A stretch of 64,000 bases of DNA from Croceibacterium_B sp963783195 (GTDB lineage: Bacteria > Pseudomonadota > Alphaproteobacteria > Sphingomonadales > Sphingomonadaceae). Below the pieces are notes generated by a model. The model saw only the letters and a program-made list of their open reading frames with translations, ran no database searches and was not told where the DNA came from. Made by a program: the position numbers and the translations under genes. The DNA lies in NCBI GenBank assembly GCA_963783195.1, contig CAWAMV010000004.1, forward strand, positions 1,860,001 through 1,924,000, read 5' to 3'. Positions 1 to 8,431 of this stretch are shown here, one piece after another (position 1 is the first letter of the stretch; every line of letters starts with the position of its first letter).

Positions 1-551
1 TCGATACGCTGGTGAAAGCGGGCCTGTCGCCGGCCGACAGCGCGATGGTAGCCGCCGCGCAGGACTACGCGCGCGAGGTGAAGGAGCGCACCGAGGCGGC
101 TCTCGCGGCGGGCGAACTGTCTGCCCATTCGCTGTTCGACCGTAACTATCTCGAGATTCCGGGCAGCAATCCGAAGCGCTATCGCACGGGCCTGACGCAG
201 TGGGCGGACCGGGTCTGGCAGCCGTTGCTCGACCGGTTTGCCGACAGCGATCCGCGGGTCATGGCCAGCGCCTGCACCGACATGGGGGGCTTCCTGCCGA
301 CACACCTGTCGCGCCATTCGCGGCCGCCGACCGGCGAGGTTGCCCATGATACCCAGTTCTGCCGCAATGGCCGCAAGATCCTCGACCCGATCGACGAGAA
401 GGCCAAGGCCAGCACCGCGCCCTACATGATGGCGGTCTATCGCCAGGAAGCCGACGGCCGCAGTTACCGCGTCGTCCGCAACGTCTACGTGCCGCTGGTG
501 ATCGACGGCCGCCGCTGGGGCGACCTCGAGCTGGCGTACAGTTTCGGCTGA
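1..551 (+). CDS. C-terminal part of a chemotaxis-receptor-like protein (5' end outside window)
   Basis: The reading frame is already open at the window edge (codons from base 3 read D-T-L-V-K), so this is the tail of a longer gene. About 180 residues are visible. The segment with LFDRNYLEIPG, an arginine-flanked FCRNGRKILDP and the closing WGDLELAYSFG resembles the C-terminal ligand-sensing-like domain found after the signalling domain of some alphaproteobacterial methyl-accepting chemotaxis proteins. No signalling-domain hairpin is inside the window, so this is a family impression rather than proof. It converges on parE, with 16 bases between the stops. Confidence 0.55.
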   Translation, partial: DTLVKAGLSPADSAMVAAAQDYAREVKERTEAALAAGELSAHSLFDRNYLEIPGSNPKRYRTGLTQWADRVWQPLLDRFADSDPRVMASACTDMGGFLPTHLSRHSRPPTGEVAHDTQFCRNGRKILDPIDEKAKASTAPYMMAVYRQEADGRSYRVVRNVYVPLVIDGRRWGDLELAYSFG

Positions 552-567
552 CGCGGTCCGCGCGCGG

Positions 568-2544
568 CTAGGCGTCGATCAGGTCGCGATCGACTTCGCC
601 GGCGCGGTTCTGGATGAAGTTGAAGCGGTGTTCCGGATTGCGGCCCATGAGCTGGTCGACGAGTTCGGCGACTGCGAACCGCTGCTCGTGCTCTGACGGC
701 AGCGTGATGCGGATCAGGCTGCGGGTCTTCGGGTCCATCGTGGTTTCGCGGAGCTGGGCGGGGTTCATTTCGCCCAGGCCCTTGAAGCGGCTGACCTCGA
801 CCTTCTTGCCCTTGAGCACCGTGGCTTCGAGTTCGCGGCGGTGCTCCTCGTCGCGGGCGTAATGGCTCTCCTTGCCCGCAGTCAGGCGAAACAACGGGGG
901 CTGGGCGAGGTAAAGGTGCCCATCGCGTACCAGAGCCGGCATTTCCTGGAAGAAGAACGTCATCAGCAGCGTGGCGATATGCGCCCCGTCGACATCGGCG
1001 TCGGTCATGATGACGACGCGGTCGTACCGCAGAGCTTCGGGGTCGCAGTCCTTGCGCGTGCCGCAGCCGAGCGCGAGGGCAAGGTCGGCGATCTCGGAAT
1101 TCGCGCGGATCTTGTCAGCCGTTGCACTGGCGACGTTGAGGATCTTGCCGCGGATCGGCAGGATCGCCTGGGTCTTGCGGTCGCGCGCCTGCTTGGCGCT
1201 GCCCCCGGCGCTGTCGCCCTCGACGATGAAGATTTCGGTCTCGCCGTCGCCTTCGCCGGAGCAATCGGTCAGCTTGCCGGGGAGGCGCAACTTCTTGGCG
1301 TTGGTTGCCGTCTTGCGCTTGACCTCGCGCTCCGCCTTCCGGCGCAGGCGCTCGTCCATCCGCTCCATCACCGCACCGAGCAGCGCCTTGCCGCGCTCCA
1401 TGTTGTCGGTGAGGAAATGGTCGAAGTGATCGCGCACCGCGTTCTCGACCAGGCGTGCGGCTTCGGGGCTGGTGAGGCGGTCCTTCGTCTGGCTCTGGAA
1501 CTGCGGGTCGCGGATGAAGACCGAGAGCATGATCTCGCTGCCGTTGACGATGTCGTCGGCCGAGATGTCCTTCGCCTTCTTCTGTCCCGTGAGCTCTCCG
1601 AAAGCGCGAATGCCCTTGGTCAGCGCGGCGCGCAGGCCCTGTTCGTGCGTGCCCCCGTCGGGCGTGGGTACCGTATTGCAGTACCAGGAATAGGACCCGT
1701 CGGACCACAGCGGCCAGGCGATCGCCCATTCCACGCGGCCCTGGTCATCCGGAAAGTCCTGCCTGCCGGAAAAGAACTGGCTGGTGACGCATTCGCGCCC
1801 GGCGACCTGCTCCGCCAGGTGGTCGGACAGCCCGCCGGGGAACTGGAACACGGCCTCGGCCGGCACCTCTTCATTGGCCAGCGAAAGCGCGCATTTCCAG
1901 CGGATCTCGACGCCTGCATAGAGGTAGGCCTTCGAGCGGGCGAGCTTGAACAGGCGCTTGGCGCTGAACTGCCGCTCGGCGAAGATTTCGGGATCGGGAT
2001 GGAACTCGACCGTCGTGCCACGCCGGTTCGGCGTCGTGCCGAGGCGCTGCAGCGGTCCCTGGGCGATGCCCTTGGAAAACTCCTGCGCGAACAGCTCCTT
2101 GTTCGATGCAACTTCTACCCGCGTGCGATCGGACAGCGCGTTGACCACCGAAACACCGACACCGTGCAGGCCGCCGCTGGTGGCATAGGCCTTGCCCGAG
2201 AACTTGCCGCCCGAATGCAGCGTCGTGAGAATGACCTCCAGTGCCGACTTGCCTGGAAACTTTGGGTGTTCGCCCACCGGGATGCCACGGCCGTTGTCGC
2301 TGACCGACAGGACGTTGCCTTCGCCCAGCGTCACCTCGATCCGGTTGGCGTGGCCGGCGACGGCTTCGTCCATCGCGTTGTCGAGCACCTCGGCAGCCAA
2401 GTGGTGCAGTGCGCGGTCGTCGGTCCCGCCGATGTACATGCCGGGACGGCGCCGAACGGGTTCGAGCCCCTCCAGCACCTCGATCGAGGATGCATCGTAA
2501 TCGCCGCTGCCGGTCGGCAGCTTGTCGAACAGGTCGTCTGACAT
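568..2544 (-). CDS. parE: DNA topoisomerase IV subunit B
   Basis: ATPase subunit of topoisomerase IV, which decatenates sister chromosomes together with ParC. The 658-residue product shows the GHKL ATPase signatures (VLDNAMDEA near 53-61, DNGRGIPVG near 83-91, GGLHGVGVS from 124), then the TOPRIM metal site (EGDSAGGSA at 442-450 and TDADVDGAH near 515) and the C-terminal KGLGEMN. The length and the short C-terminal part fit ParE better than GyrB, though the two are close paralogues. I chose the ATG at 2544 (MSDDLFDKL) over an in-frame ATG 12 codons upstream, because family members begin here. Confidence 0.95.
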   Translation of the reverse strand: MSDDLFDKLPTGSGDYDASSIEVLEGLEPVRRRPGMYIGGTDDRALHHLAAEVLDNAMDEAVAGHANRIEVTLGEGNVLSVSDNGRGIPVGEHPKFPGKSALEVILTTLHSGGKFSGKAYATSGGLHGVGVSVVNALSDRTRVEVASNKELFAQEFSKGIAQGPLQRLGTTPNRRGTTVEFHPDPEIFAERQFSAKRLFKLARSKAYLYAGVEIRWKCALSLANEEVPAEAVFQFPGGLSDHLAEQVAGRECVTSQFFSGRQDFPDDQGRVEWAIAWPLWSDGSYSWYCNTVPTPDGGTHEQGLRAALTKGIRAFGELTGQKKAKDISADDIVNGSEIMLSVFIRDPQFQSQTKDRLTSPEAARLVENAVRDHFDHFLTDNMERGKALLGAVMERMDERLRRKAEREVKRKTATNAKKLRLPGKLTDCSGEGDGETEIFIVEGDSAGGSAKQARDRKTQAILPIRGKILNVASATADKIRANSEIADLALALGCGTRKDCDPEALRYDRVVIMTDADVDGAHIATLLMTFFFQEMPALVRDGHLYLAQPPLFRLTAGKESHYARDEEHRRELEATVLKGKKVEVSRFKGLGEMNPAQLRETTMDPKTRSLIRITLPSEHEQRFAVAELVDQLMGRNPEHRFNFIQNRAGEVDRDLIDA

Positions 2545-2616
2545 GGTCTCGCTATAGGTGCGCGGTTTCGCGCGGTTCAAGCGGGGCGCCGGGGTTTCCC
2601 CCCGCTCCGCCTGTCG

Positions 2617-3768
2617 TCAGAACTTCGTTGGCGCCGGGTCGACCACGCTGACCGCTCCATTGCCGACCTGGCGAACCTCCATCGCCCGCTCGGCAATGCC
2701 ATCGCGGCGGAAGCGGAACGGGCCGTCCAGCCCCAGGAAGCCGCCCGGATCGAGCAGGGCCGAGGTGGGGAATGTCGCCCCCGGTTTCCAGTCACGCGCA
2801 ACCCGCAGCGTAAGAAGCACAGCGTCGTAGCCGAGCGTGGCGATGCGATAGGGCTGCTCGCCGAAGCGGTTCTGGTAGCTGCTGACGAACTGGCGATAAC
2901 GCGCGTCGCTGACGGCCGAGAACCATGCTCCGCGCAGGGCGCTGGCGCGGGTAAGGCCCTCGTCTCCGCTCCACAGCTCGGTGCCGAGGATCGTCGGGAG
3001 GCTGGCGCCCGCGGTCTTGAGCGTCCCTGCAGCCATGGCCGAGAGACGCACCCCGTCGGCAATAAGAACCGTGTCGAAGCCGCCGCGGTTCTTCAGCCGT
3101 TCGGCCGCGCTGACGATCGAGGTGTTGCCCCTGTCGTACCGCTCGGTCGCCACGAGCACGCCGCCCGATGCGGAGACGCGGTTGGTCAGGGCGATTTCCG
3201 CCCGGCGGCCGTATTCCCCGTTCGGCACGATGGCGGCGAAGCGCTTCGCCCCCTTGCCGATGGCATAGTTGACGGTGCGGCTGATCGACTGCTCGGGCAC
3301 GATGCCCATGACGAAGACGTCGGGCGCCGCCACATCGGTATCATTGGAGAAGGAGATCAGCGGCACGCGGGCAGGGCGCGCCTGCGCTATGACGTCCGGC
3401 ACGTCGTCGCCCAGCAGGGGGCCGAGGATCAGCTTGTTGCCGTCGCGGATCGCCCGCGCCGCGGCGCTGTTGGCGCCGGTTGCGGTGTCGTAGGTCGTGA
3501 TGCGCAGGTTCTGCGCATTGGTGTCGAGCAGCGCCATCGTGGCGGCATTGGCGATCGATTGCCCGGCGTCTCCGTTCGCGCCGGTCAGGGGCACCAGCAA
3601 CGCCACCCGGTGGCGGCCATCGTCGGTCGGCAGTGCTTCGGGCGCCTGCGTCGGCGCGGCGGTGGGAACCGGCACAGGCGGGGCCTGTGTCTTCGGGATG
3701 ATCTGGCAGGCGGCGAGCGCCATGCCGAGCAGGCTCACCGTGAGCAGCCGCTTGAAATTACCGAACAT
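2617..3768 (-). CDS. LpoA-like lipoprotein, periplasmic-binding fold
   Basis: A 383-residue lipoprotein. It has a signal peptide with lipobox ending LAAC (Cys21), a proline/alanine/threonine linker to about residue 48, then a type-1 periplasmic binding fold (VALLVPLTG, LILGPLLGDDV, PLISFSNDTD). This is the architecture annotated as penicillin-binding protein activator or ABC-type branched amino acid binding protein. The context favours the activator role: in many proteobacteria lpoA (yraM) lies divergent from rsmI (yraL) with yraN next, exactly as here with a 39-base gap. It would act at the outer membrane or periplasm on peptidoglycan synthases. No transport permease genes are nearby. The role is inferred from fold and synteny. 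Confidence 0.8.
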   Translation of the reverse strand: MFGNFKRLLTVSLLGMALAACQIIPKTQAPPVPVPTAAPTQAPEALPTDDGRHRVALLVPLTGANGDAGQSIANAATMALLDTNAQNLRITTYDTATGANSAAARAIRDGNKLILGPLLGDDVPDVIAQARPARVPLISFSNDTDVAAPDVFVMGIVPEQSISRTVNYAIGKGAKRFAAIVPNGEYGRRAEIALTNRVSASGGVLVATERYDRGNTSIVSAAERLKNRGGFDTVLIADGVRLSAMAAGTLKTAGASLPTILGTELWSGDEGLTRASALRGAWFSAVSDARYRQFVSSYQNRFGEQPYRIATLGYDAVLLTLRVARDWKPGATFPTSALLDPGGFLGLDGPFRFRRDGIAERAMEVRQVGNGAVSVVDPAPTKF

Positions 3769-3807
3769 GCTTGCCGCTCCTCATGCGGATGGTCCAATAG
3801 GCTCGCC

Positions 3808-4662
3808 GTGAGCGAAGAGCGCGACCCTTCCACCGAACCTTTACAACCGGGTCTCTATATTGTCGCAACGCCGATTGGCAATCTCGGCGACATGACAATG
3901 CGCGCTGCCGACGTGCTGGCCCGGTGCGACGGCATCGCCTGCGAGGATACGCGGGTCACCCAGAAGCTGATTCGGCACCTCGGGATATCCAAGCCGCTGT
4001 GGCGGTATGACGACCACGCCAGCCCCCAGGACCGCGCCAGGCTGGTCGAATCGATGCAAACCCGCGCCGTGGCGCTGGTCAGCGACGCCGGTACGCCGCT
4101 GGTCTCCGACCCCGGCTATCGCCTCGTGCGCGAGGCCCGCGCGGCGGGGGTGACGGTGACCAGCCTGCCGGGGCCGAGCGCGCCGGTCATGGCGCTGACG
4201 CTGTCGGGCCTCCCGAACGACCGCTTCCTGTTCGCCGGTTTCCTGCCGCAGAAGGACAAGGCGCGCGAGGACTTGCTGCGCGAACTCGCCCCGGTGCCGG
4301 CGACGCTGGTGTTCTTCGACACCGCGCCGCGTCTCACCAAGTCGCTGGCTGCGGTCGGCCGGACATTGCCGGGCCGGGAAGTCTCGGTCGCGCGCGAACT
4401 GACCAAGCTGTACGAGGAGTGCCGCACCGGTTCGGCCGAGGAACTGGCCGCCCATTATACCGCCCATCCCCCGCGCGGGGAGATCGTGCTGCTGGTTGGC
4501 CCGCCCGGCGAAACCGAGACGAGCGATGCCGATGCCGACGCTCTCCTGCGCGAGGCCCTGGCGACGCTAAAGCCCTCGCAGGCCGCTGGCGAAGTGGCGC
4601 GAGCCACCGGGCTGGACCGCAAGACGCTCTACGCGCGCGCTCTCGAACTGCGGGACAAATGA
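3808..4662 (+). CDS. rsmI: 16S rRNA (cytidine1402-2'-O)-methyltransferase
   Basis: SAM-dependent methyltransferase that 2'-O-methylates C1402 in the ribosomal P site. The 284 residues carry the family signatures: GLYIVATPIGNLGD near the N-terminus, CEDTRVTQKL, SDAGTPLVSDPG, LPGPSAPVMAL and ELTKLYEE, all in the usual order for the YraL/RsmI tetrapyrrole-methylase fold. The start is GTG at 3808 (SEERDPSTEP); the longer open frame upstream only runs antisense through the lpoA-like gene. It ends in an ATGA overlap with yraN, so the two are translationally coupled. Confidence 0.95.
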   Translation: MSEERDPSTEPLQPGLYIVATPIGNLGDMTMRAADVLARCDGIACEDTRVTQKLIRHLGISKPLWRYDDHASPQDRARLVESMQTRAVALVSDAGTPLVSDPGYRLVREARAAGVTVTSLPGPSAPVMALTLSGLPNDRFLFAGFLPQKDKAREDLLRELAPVPATLVFFDTAPRLTKSLAAVGRTLPGREVSVARELTKLYEECRTGSAEELAAHYTAHPPRGEIVLLVGPPGETETSDADADALLREALATLKPSQAAGEVARATGLDRKTLYARALELRDK

Positions 4663-5009
4663 GGCGCCAGCTTGCCGAACAACGCGGCCGGGAAGGGGAG
4701 ACGCGCGCTGCCCTCTGGCTGCAGGCCAAAGGCTGGTCGGTCCTCGCCCGCCGGGTGAAGACCCCGCGCGGCGAGATAGACCTTGTCGCCCGGCGCGGCG
4801 GCGTCATCGCTTTCGTCGAGGTGAAGTGGCGCAAGACCGTCGCCGAACTGGACCTGGCGATCGACGAATATCGGCTCGCCCGCGTGGCGGCGGCGGTCGA
4901 ATGCGTGGCCCACGAATACGCGACCGGGGGAGAGGACATCCGCCTGGACGTCATCCTCCTTGCGCCGCGCAGCCTGCCGCGCCACATCGTCAACGCCTGG
5001 CAGCCCTGA
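4659..5009 (+). CDS. YraN family endonuclease-like protein
   Basis: 116 residues of the UPF0102/YraN family, which has a restriction-endonuclease-like fold and no firmly assigned role. Visible motifs are the helix EGETRAALWLQAKGW, then ARRVKTPRGEIDLVARR and IAFVEVKWR, giving the E-ID-ExK pattern of a PD-(D/E)XK active site. The ATG at 4659 overlaps the rsmI stop (ATGA). The much longer frame through 4419 is only an out-of-frame extension into rsmI. The rsmI-yraN pairing is common in proteobacteria. Confidence 0.9.
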   Translation: MRRQLAEQRGREGETRAALWLQAKGWSVLARRVKTPRGEIDLVARRGGVIAFVEVKWRKTVAELDLAIDEYRLARVAAAVECVAHEYATGGEDIRLDVILLAPRSLPRHIVNAWQP

Positions 5010-5030
5010 CCGGCAACGAATGGAGAGTTT

Positions 5031-5978
5031 GTGACCCTGCAAGTCGCCGTCCAGATGGACCCGATCGAGACTGTCGGCATTGCCGGGGACAGCTCGTTCG
5101 CGCTGATGCTGTCCGCCCAGGCGCGCGGTCACTCGGTGTGGCACTACGACGTGACCTCGCTCGCCTGGGATGAGGGGCGGATCACCGCCTGGGCTCGCCC
5201 GCTGACCGTGCGCCGGGTGCAGGGCGATCACTTCGAATGGACCGGCGAGCCGCGCCGCATCGACCTCGCCAGGGACATCGACGTCGTCCTGATGCGGCAG
5301 GATCCGCCGTTCCACCTCGGCTATATCAGCGCCGCCATGCTGCTCGACCGGCTGAAGGGCGAAACGCTGGTGGTCAACGATCCGCGCAGCGTCATCAACG
5401 CGCCCGAAAAGATGTTCGTGCTCGATTACGCCCGCTTCATGCCGCCCACGCTGGTGACGCGAAAGATCGAGGACGTGCGGCCGTTCCTGGAAAGGCACGG
5501 CGCGGTGGTGGTCAAGCCGCTGCACGGCAACGGCGGCAAGGCGATCTTCAAGATCGAGGCCGACGGGACCAACCTCGGCGCCCTGTTCGAGGTGTTCAAC
5601 CAGACCTGGCCCGAACCGCATATGGTCCAGCCCTTCCTCCCCGAAGTGGCCGAGGGGGACAAGCGCATCGTGCTGGTCGACGGCGAGGTGACCGGTGCGA
5701 TCAACCGCAAGCCGGGCAAGGGCGAGTTCCGCTCCAACCTGGCGCAGGGCGGCTATGCCGAAAAGACCGAGCTGACCGCGCGGGAGGAGGAAATCTGCGC
5801 CGCGATGGGCCCGGAACTCAAGGCGCGCGGACTGGTGTTCGTCGGCATCGACGTCATCGGCGGCAAGTACCTGACCGAGATCAACGTCACCAGCCCGACA
5901 GGCATCGTCGCGATCGACAACTTCAACGGCACCGACACCCCGGCACTCATCTGGGACGCCATCGAGCGGCGGTTGTAG
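5031..5978 (+). CDS. gshB: Glutathione synthase
   Basis: ATP-grasp enzyme joining gamma-glutamylcysteine and glycine, the second step of glutathione synthesis in the cytosol. The 315 residues start at GTG 5031 (TLQVAVQMDPI) and show the N-terminal substrate domain (LMRQDPPFHLGY), the glycine-rich ATP-grasp loop in VVVKPLHGNGGKAIF, and the metal-binding end GIDVIGGKYLTEINVTSP. A gap of 21 bases separates it from yraN, so it probably belongs to the rsmI-yraN transcript. Confidence 0.95.
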   Translation: MTLQVAVQMDPIETVGIAGDSSFALMLSAQARGHSVWHYDVTSLAWDEGRITAWARPLTVRRVQGDHFEWTGEPRRIDLARDIDVVLMRQDPPFHLGYISAAMLLDRLKGETLVVNDPRSVINAPEKMFVLDYARFMPPTLVTRKIEDVRPFLERHGAVVVKPLHGNGGKAIFKIEADGTNLGALFEVFNQTWPEPHMVQPFLPEVAEGDKRIVLVDGEVTGAINRKPGKGEFRSNLAQGGYAEKTELTAREEEICAAMGPELKARGLVFVGIDVIGGKYLTEINVTSPTGIVAIDNFNGTDTPALIWDAIERRL

Positions 5979-6006
5979 GAAAAGTTCCCGCGAAGCAGGG
6001 GCTCAA

Positions 6007-6067
6007 GTCCGCTTTCCGCGTCCCCGCTCAAGAGGCCCAACGTCGGCAATTGGGGTGGAAAGCGGAC
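6007..6067. repeat. 11-bp perfect inverted repeat GTCCGCTTTCC / GGAAAGCGGAC
   Basis: Arms at 6007-6017 and 6057-6067 are perfect complements separated by 39 bases, directly after gshB. The right half (ggggtggaaagcggacgtta) looks like a dispersed intergenic repeat that I recall from sphingomonad-type genomes. Related shorter copies follow at 6821-6904 and 7725-7738, so it may be a REP-like element. Confidence 0.6.
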
Positions 6068-6092
6068 GTTAGCTCTGCAACGTGTGGGGGCG

Positions 6093-6758
6093 ATGAAAAA
6101 GCCCAACTCCTCCACTTACGAAGCTTGGCGGACGATATTCCTTCGAAGAGCCGGGCTTCTTATTTCAAGCCATATCGGTCCAGCGGAAGCGGCAGCGTTG
6201 TGGAAGGCGGGGCATCTGCTCCCGGAAGAGATTGGAACTCTCGCCAGCAGGTGGCTTGAGGAGGGCGAGGACAAAGGTTCGGCCGAATTGGCAGCGATTG
6301 CACTCGACCCGCCTAGCAGCTTGAGGGAGGCAGCTCCCGCGTTCGAAGCTGCGTTGGTTGAAATGGGTGTCGACTTGCCGAACCTCGAACAGCCCGTTCT
6401 GGTGACGTTGGAACTATTGCTTCGCTTGATGATCGAAGGTCGTGTGCCTCCAAAGGAGGTCATGGTCGCAATTGACGATCTTTATCATGACAGGGGCGAT
6501 ACCGAGTTACGTCATCCCAACCGAGCAGTGGATGATGCGCAAACCTACGTGGGGGAGGAACTCGGCCTAGAGCACCTCTATACATGGTATCGTGAACTTC
6601 AGGACGCTGAAGATGGCTCCCTACTGTTTTACTACAACGAACTTCCTCGGGAGCAGCAGCTTGCAAAGTTCGAGGAAGAGTTGGTTTCAGAAGCTCGAGT
6701 CTTACACAGCCACCTATGTTCCGTTCATCCAGAAATTTGCTCCGCAATCTCTTCCTGA
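6093..6758 (+). CDS. Hypothetical protein, lower-GC accessory gene
   Basis: A 221-residue acidic, probably cytosolic protein that I do not recognise. There is no signal peptide or membrane segment. The N-terminal half is rich in leucine/alanine/glutamate and probably helical (GPAEAAALWKAGHLLPEE, LEQPVLVTLELLLRLM); the C-terminal half is acidic and aromatic (HLYTWYRELQDAEDGS). I prefer the ATG at 6093 (KKPNSST) to the GTG three codons earlier, as the run of G just upstream gives the better ribosome site. Codon use is plainly less GC-rich than in gshB or dedA, and the gene is flanked by inverted repeats, suggesting recent acquisition. Confidence 0.6.
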   Translation: MKKPNSSTYEAWRTIFLRRAGLLISSHIGPAEAAALWKAGHLLPEEIGTLASRWLEEGEDKGSAELAAIALDPPSSLREAAPAFEAALVEMGVDLPNLEQPVLVTLELLLRLMIEGRVPPKEVMVAIDDLYHDRGDTELRHPNRAVDDAQTYVGEELGLEHLYTWYRELQDAEDGSLLFYYNELPREQQLAKFEEELVSEARVLHSHLCSVHPEICSAISS

Positions 6759-6820
6759 GCGTCCACAATTGATGTCGTGGACGGCGCTCCACCGACCGGC
6801 CGATTTTCGGATCGAAAGCG

Positions 6821-6904
6821 CGAAAGCTGCCGGTCTGCTTTCGGCTGGCACCCTGCCGCGCACGATCGTCTAAATGGGGCGGGAAGCGGTCCTTAACGCT
6901 TTCC
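6821..6904. repeat. Two GCTTTCC/GGAAAGC-type hairpins between accessory genes
   Basis: The 185-base gap holds two small inverted repeats. The first is CGAAAGC (6821-6827) against GCTTTCG (6837-6843). The second is GGGAAGCG (6881-6888) against CGCTTTCC (6897-6904), an 8-bp stem with one wobble pair and an 8-base loop. The second resembles the right arm of the element at 6057-6067 (roughly 17 of 22 positions by eye). Confidence 0.45.
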
Positions 6905-6943
6905 TGCAATGAGCATGCGCTGTTCAGAACAAGAGCAGGTCGT

Positions 6944-7693
6944 ATGCAGGAACCGGACAAGTACCCGACGCTGGAAAGCGCCTTGAATGCGCGTTTCCGC
7001 GGGCATGTGGACCGGGACTTCATCGAGTGGCGTGAGGCGCACGCCTACGAGGAGGCCGGCGACATTCCAGTCGATGCCAGGAACGCGTGGATCGGGCGGC
7101 AGAAGCTCAACTATCGGGGGGTCGGCGAACGCCTGAGCCTGCGGCATCTGATCTGTGGGAATGTTGACCAGCCGTTTCTGGACGAGATCGGCAATCTGGC
7201 GAAGCTGGAGCGGCTTGAGCTGGAGTGGCCCATGGTCGCCAAGGATCTTACGCCTCTCCTCCGGTTGGAGAAGCTCGCCTTCCTTAGCATCGACAGCCCA
7301 AGGAATATCGCTGACTTTCGACTTCTGCTTGATCTTCCGGCGCTCCGGACGCTGATCATCACCAATCCCAGGAAGATGGCGGACCTGGATTGGCTTCGTG
7401 GCGCGCATCATCTTGAAGTAATTGGAATCGAAGGCGGAATGTGGAGCCCTTACAATATTCCAAGCCTTGCGCCGCTTAGCGGCCTTCGTTCGCTCAGTGC
7501 GTTCCTCGGCGTCTCGACAAGGCTCGCAGACAAGAGTCTGGCGCCGTTGGCTAACTGTCCGAGCCTTGCTTTTCTCGGCATCGCCTGCGTCGCACCCAGG
7601 GAGGAATTCGACAGACTGCGGGCCGCCAAGCCAGCCCTGACCTGCGATTGGTTCCGACCGGAAATGTGGGCCGCTCTGCGAACGAAGCAATGA
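6944..7693 (+). CDS. Leucine-rich-repeat-like protein
   Basis: A 249-residue protein without a visible signal peptide or membrane segment. From about residue 60 it has irregular repeats of 21-25 residues with an LxxLxxLxL pattern (GNLAKLERLELEW, LLRLEKLAFLSI, LLDLPALRTLII, LSGLRSLSAFL, LANCPSLAFLGI), typical of a leucine-rich-repeat solenoid used for protein binding. The N-terminal 50 residues are charged and aromatic (RDFIEWREAHAYEE). No partner domain is present. Codon use is less GC-rich than that of the core genes, as in the preceding gene. Its binding partner is unknown. Confidence 0.65.
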   Translation: MQEPDKYPTLESALNARFRGHVDRDFIEWREAHAYEEAGDIPVDARNAWIGRQKLNYRGVGERLSLRHLICGNVDQPFLDEIGNLAKLERLELEWPMVAKDLTPLLRLEKLAFLSIDSPRNIADFRLLLDLPALRTLIITNPRKMADLDWLRGAHHLEVIGIEGGMWSPYNIPSLAPLSGLRSLSAFLGVSTRLADKSLAPLANCPSLAFLGIACVAPREEFDRLRAAKPALTCDWFRPEMWAALRTKQ

Positions 7694-7724
7694 TTGCGCG
7701 ATTTTCCGCACAACCGACGGGCCG

Positions 7725-7738
7725 CTTTCGCTGGAAAG
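7725..7738. repeat. CTTTC-GCTG-GAAAG inverted repeat
   Basis: A short hairpin in the 122-base gap before dedA, embedded in gccgctttcgctggaaagga. It matches the core of the larger element at 6007-6067 and marks the right side of the accessory patch. Confidence 0.35.
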
Positions 7739-7815
7739 GATCCCAGCGTGCAAACGCCGCTTCCCGGCAGAGCGTGTGAAGGGATAAAACGTCCCGCCTG
7801 CCCGTTACCCTCGCA

Positions 7816-8430
7816 ATGCACGACCTCATCATCCAGTTGATCGCCCAGGGCGGCTATATCGGCATCTTCCTGCTGATGGCGCTCGAGAACATCATTCCGC
7901 CGATCCCGTCCGAAGTGATCATGGGCATCGGTGGGGTCCTCGTGGCGCGCGGGGAGATGGATTTCTGGATCCTCCTGCTGGTCGGCACGATCGGATCGAC
8001 GCTGGGCAACTACGCATGGTTCTGGGTCGGCGACCGCTGGGGCTACAGGCGCCTCCGCCCCTTCGTGGCGCGGCACGGGCGCTGGCTGACCATGTGCTGG
8101 GATGACGTCGAGAAGGCCAGCCGCTTCTTCCGCAAGCACGGCCAGTGGGTGGTGTTCTTCCTGCGCTTCTCGCCCTTCCTGCGCACGATCATCTCGCTGC
8201 CCGCGGGGCTCGCGCACATGAGCCTGTGGCGCTTCCTGGTCTTCACCTTTGCCGGTTCGGCGATCTGGAACGCAGTCCTCATCGAGGGCGGCCGCCGCCT
8301 GGCGCCGGTGATCGACAAGTACGAGAGCTGGGCAAGCTGGAGCGTGATCGGGCTCGTCGTCCTGTTCCTGATCTATTACCTCTACCGCGTCGTCACGTGG
8401 AAGCCGCGCGAAGATCAGCCGGCGGAGTGA
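7816..8430 (+). CDS. DedA family inner-membrane protein
   Basis: A 204-residue polytopic membrane protein of the DedA family, relatives of which flip undecaprenyl phosphate or phospholipids and support membrane potential. The family hallmarks are visible: ENIIPPIPSEVIMGIGG near residues 24-40 with its membrane-embedded acidic residue, and the basic loop RFSPFLRTIISLPAGLAHM near 113-131. A final hydrophobic helix (VIGLVVLFLIYYLY) precedes a polar tail. The start is ATG at 7816. It converges on xerC with one base between the genes. The transported lipid cannot be told from sequence. Confidence 0.9.
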   Translation: MHDLIIQLIAQGGYIGIFLLMALENIIPPIPSEVIMGIGGVLVARGEMDFWILLLVGTIGSTLGNYAWFWVGDRWGYRRLRPFVARHGRWLTMCWDDVEKASRFFRKHGQWVVFFLRFSPFLRTIISLPAGLAHMSLWRFLVFTFAGSAIWNAVLIEGGRRLAPVIDKYESWASWSVIGLVVLFLIYYLYRVVTWKPREDQPAE

Positions 8431-8431
8431 G

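Noticed and set aside
841..2541. 566-codon plus-strand open frame opposite parE
   Set aside because: It is an antisense shadow of a high-GC gene: no known motifs, and parE is fully conserved on the other strand.
2580..2612. GC-rich hairpin between parE and the lpoA-like gene as a terminator
   Set aside because: The stem is present, but no T-tract follows on the relevant strand, so I did not list it.
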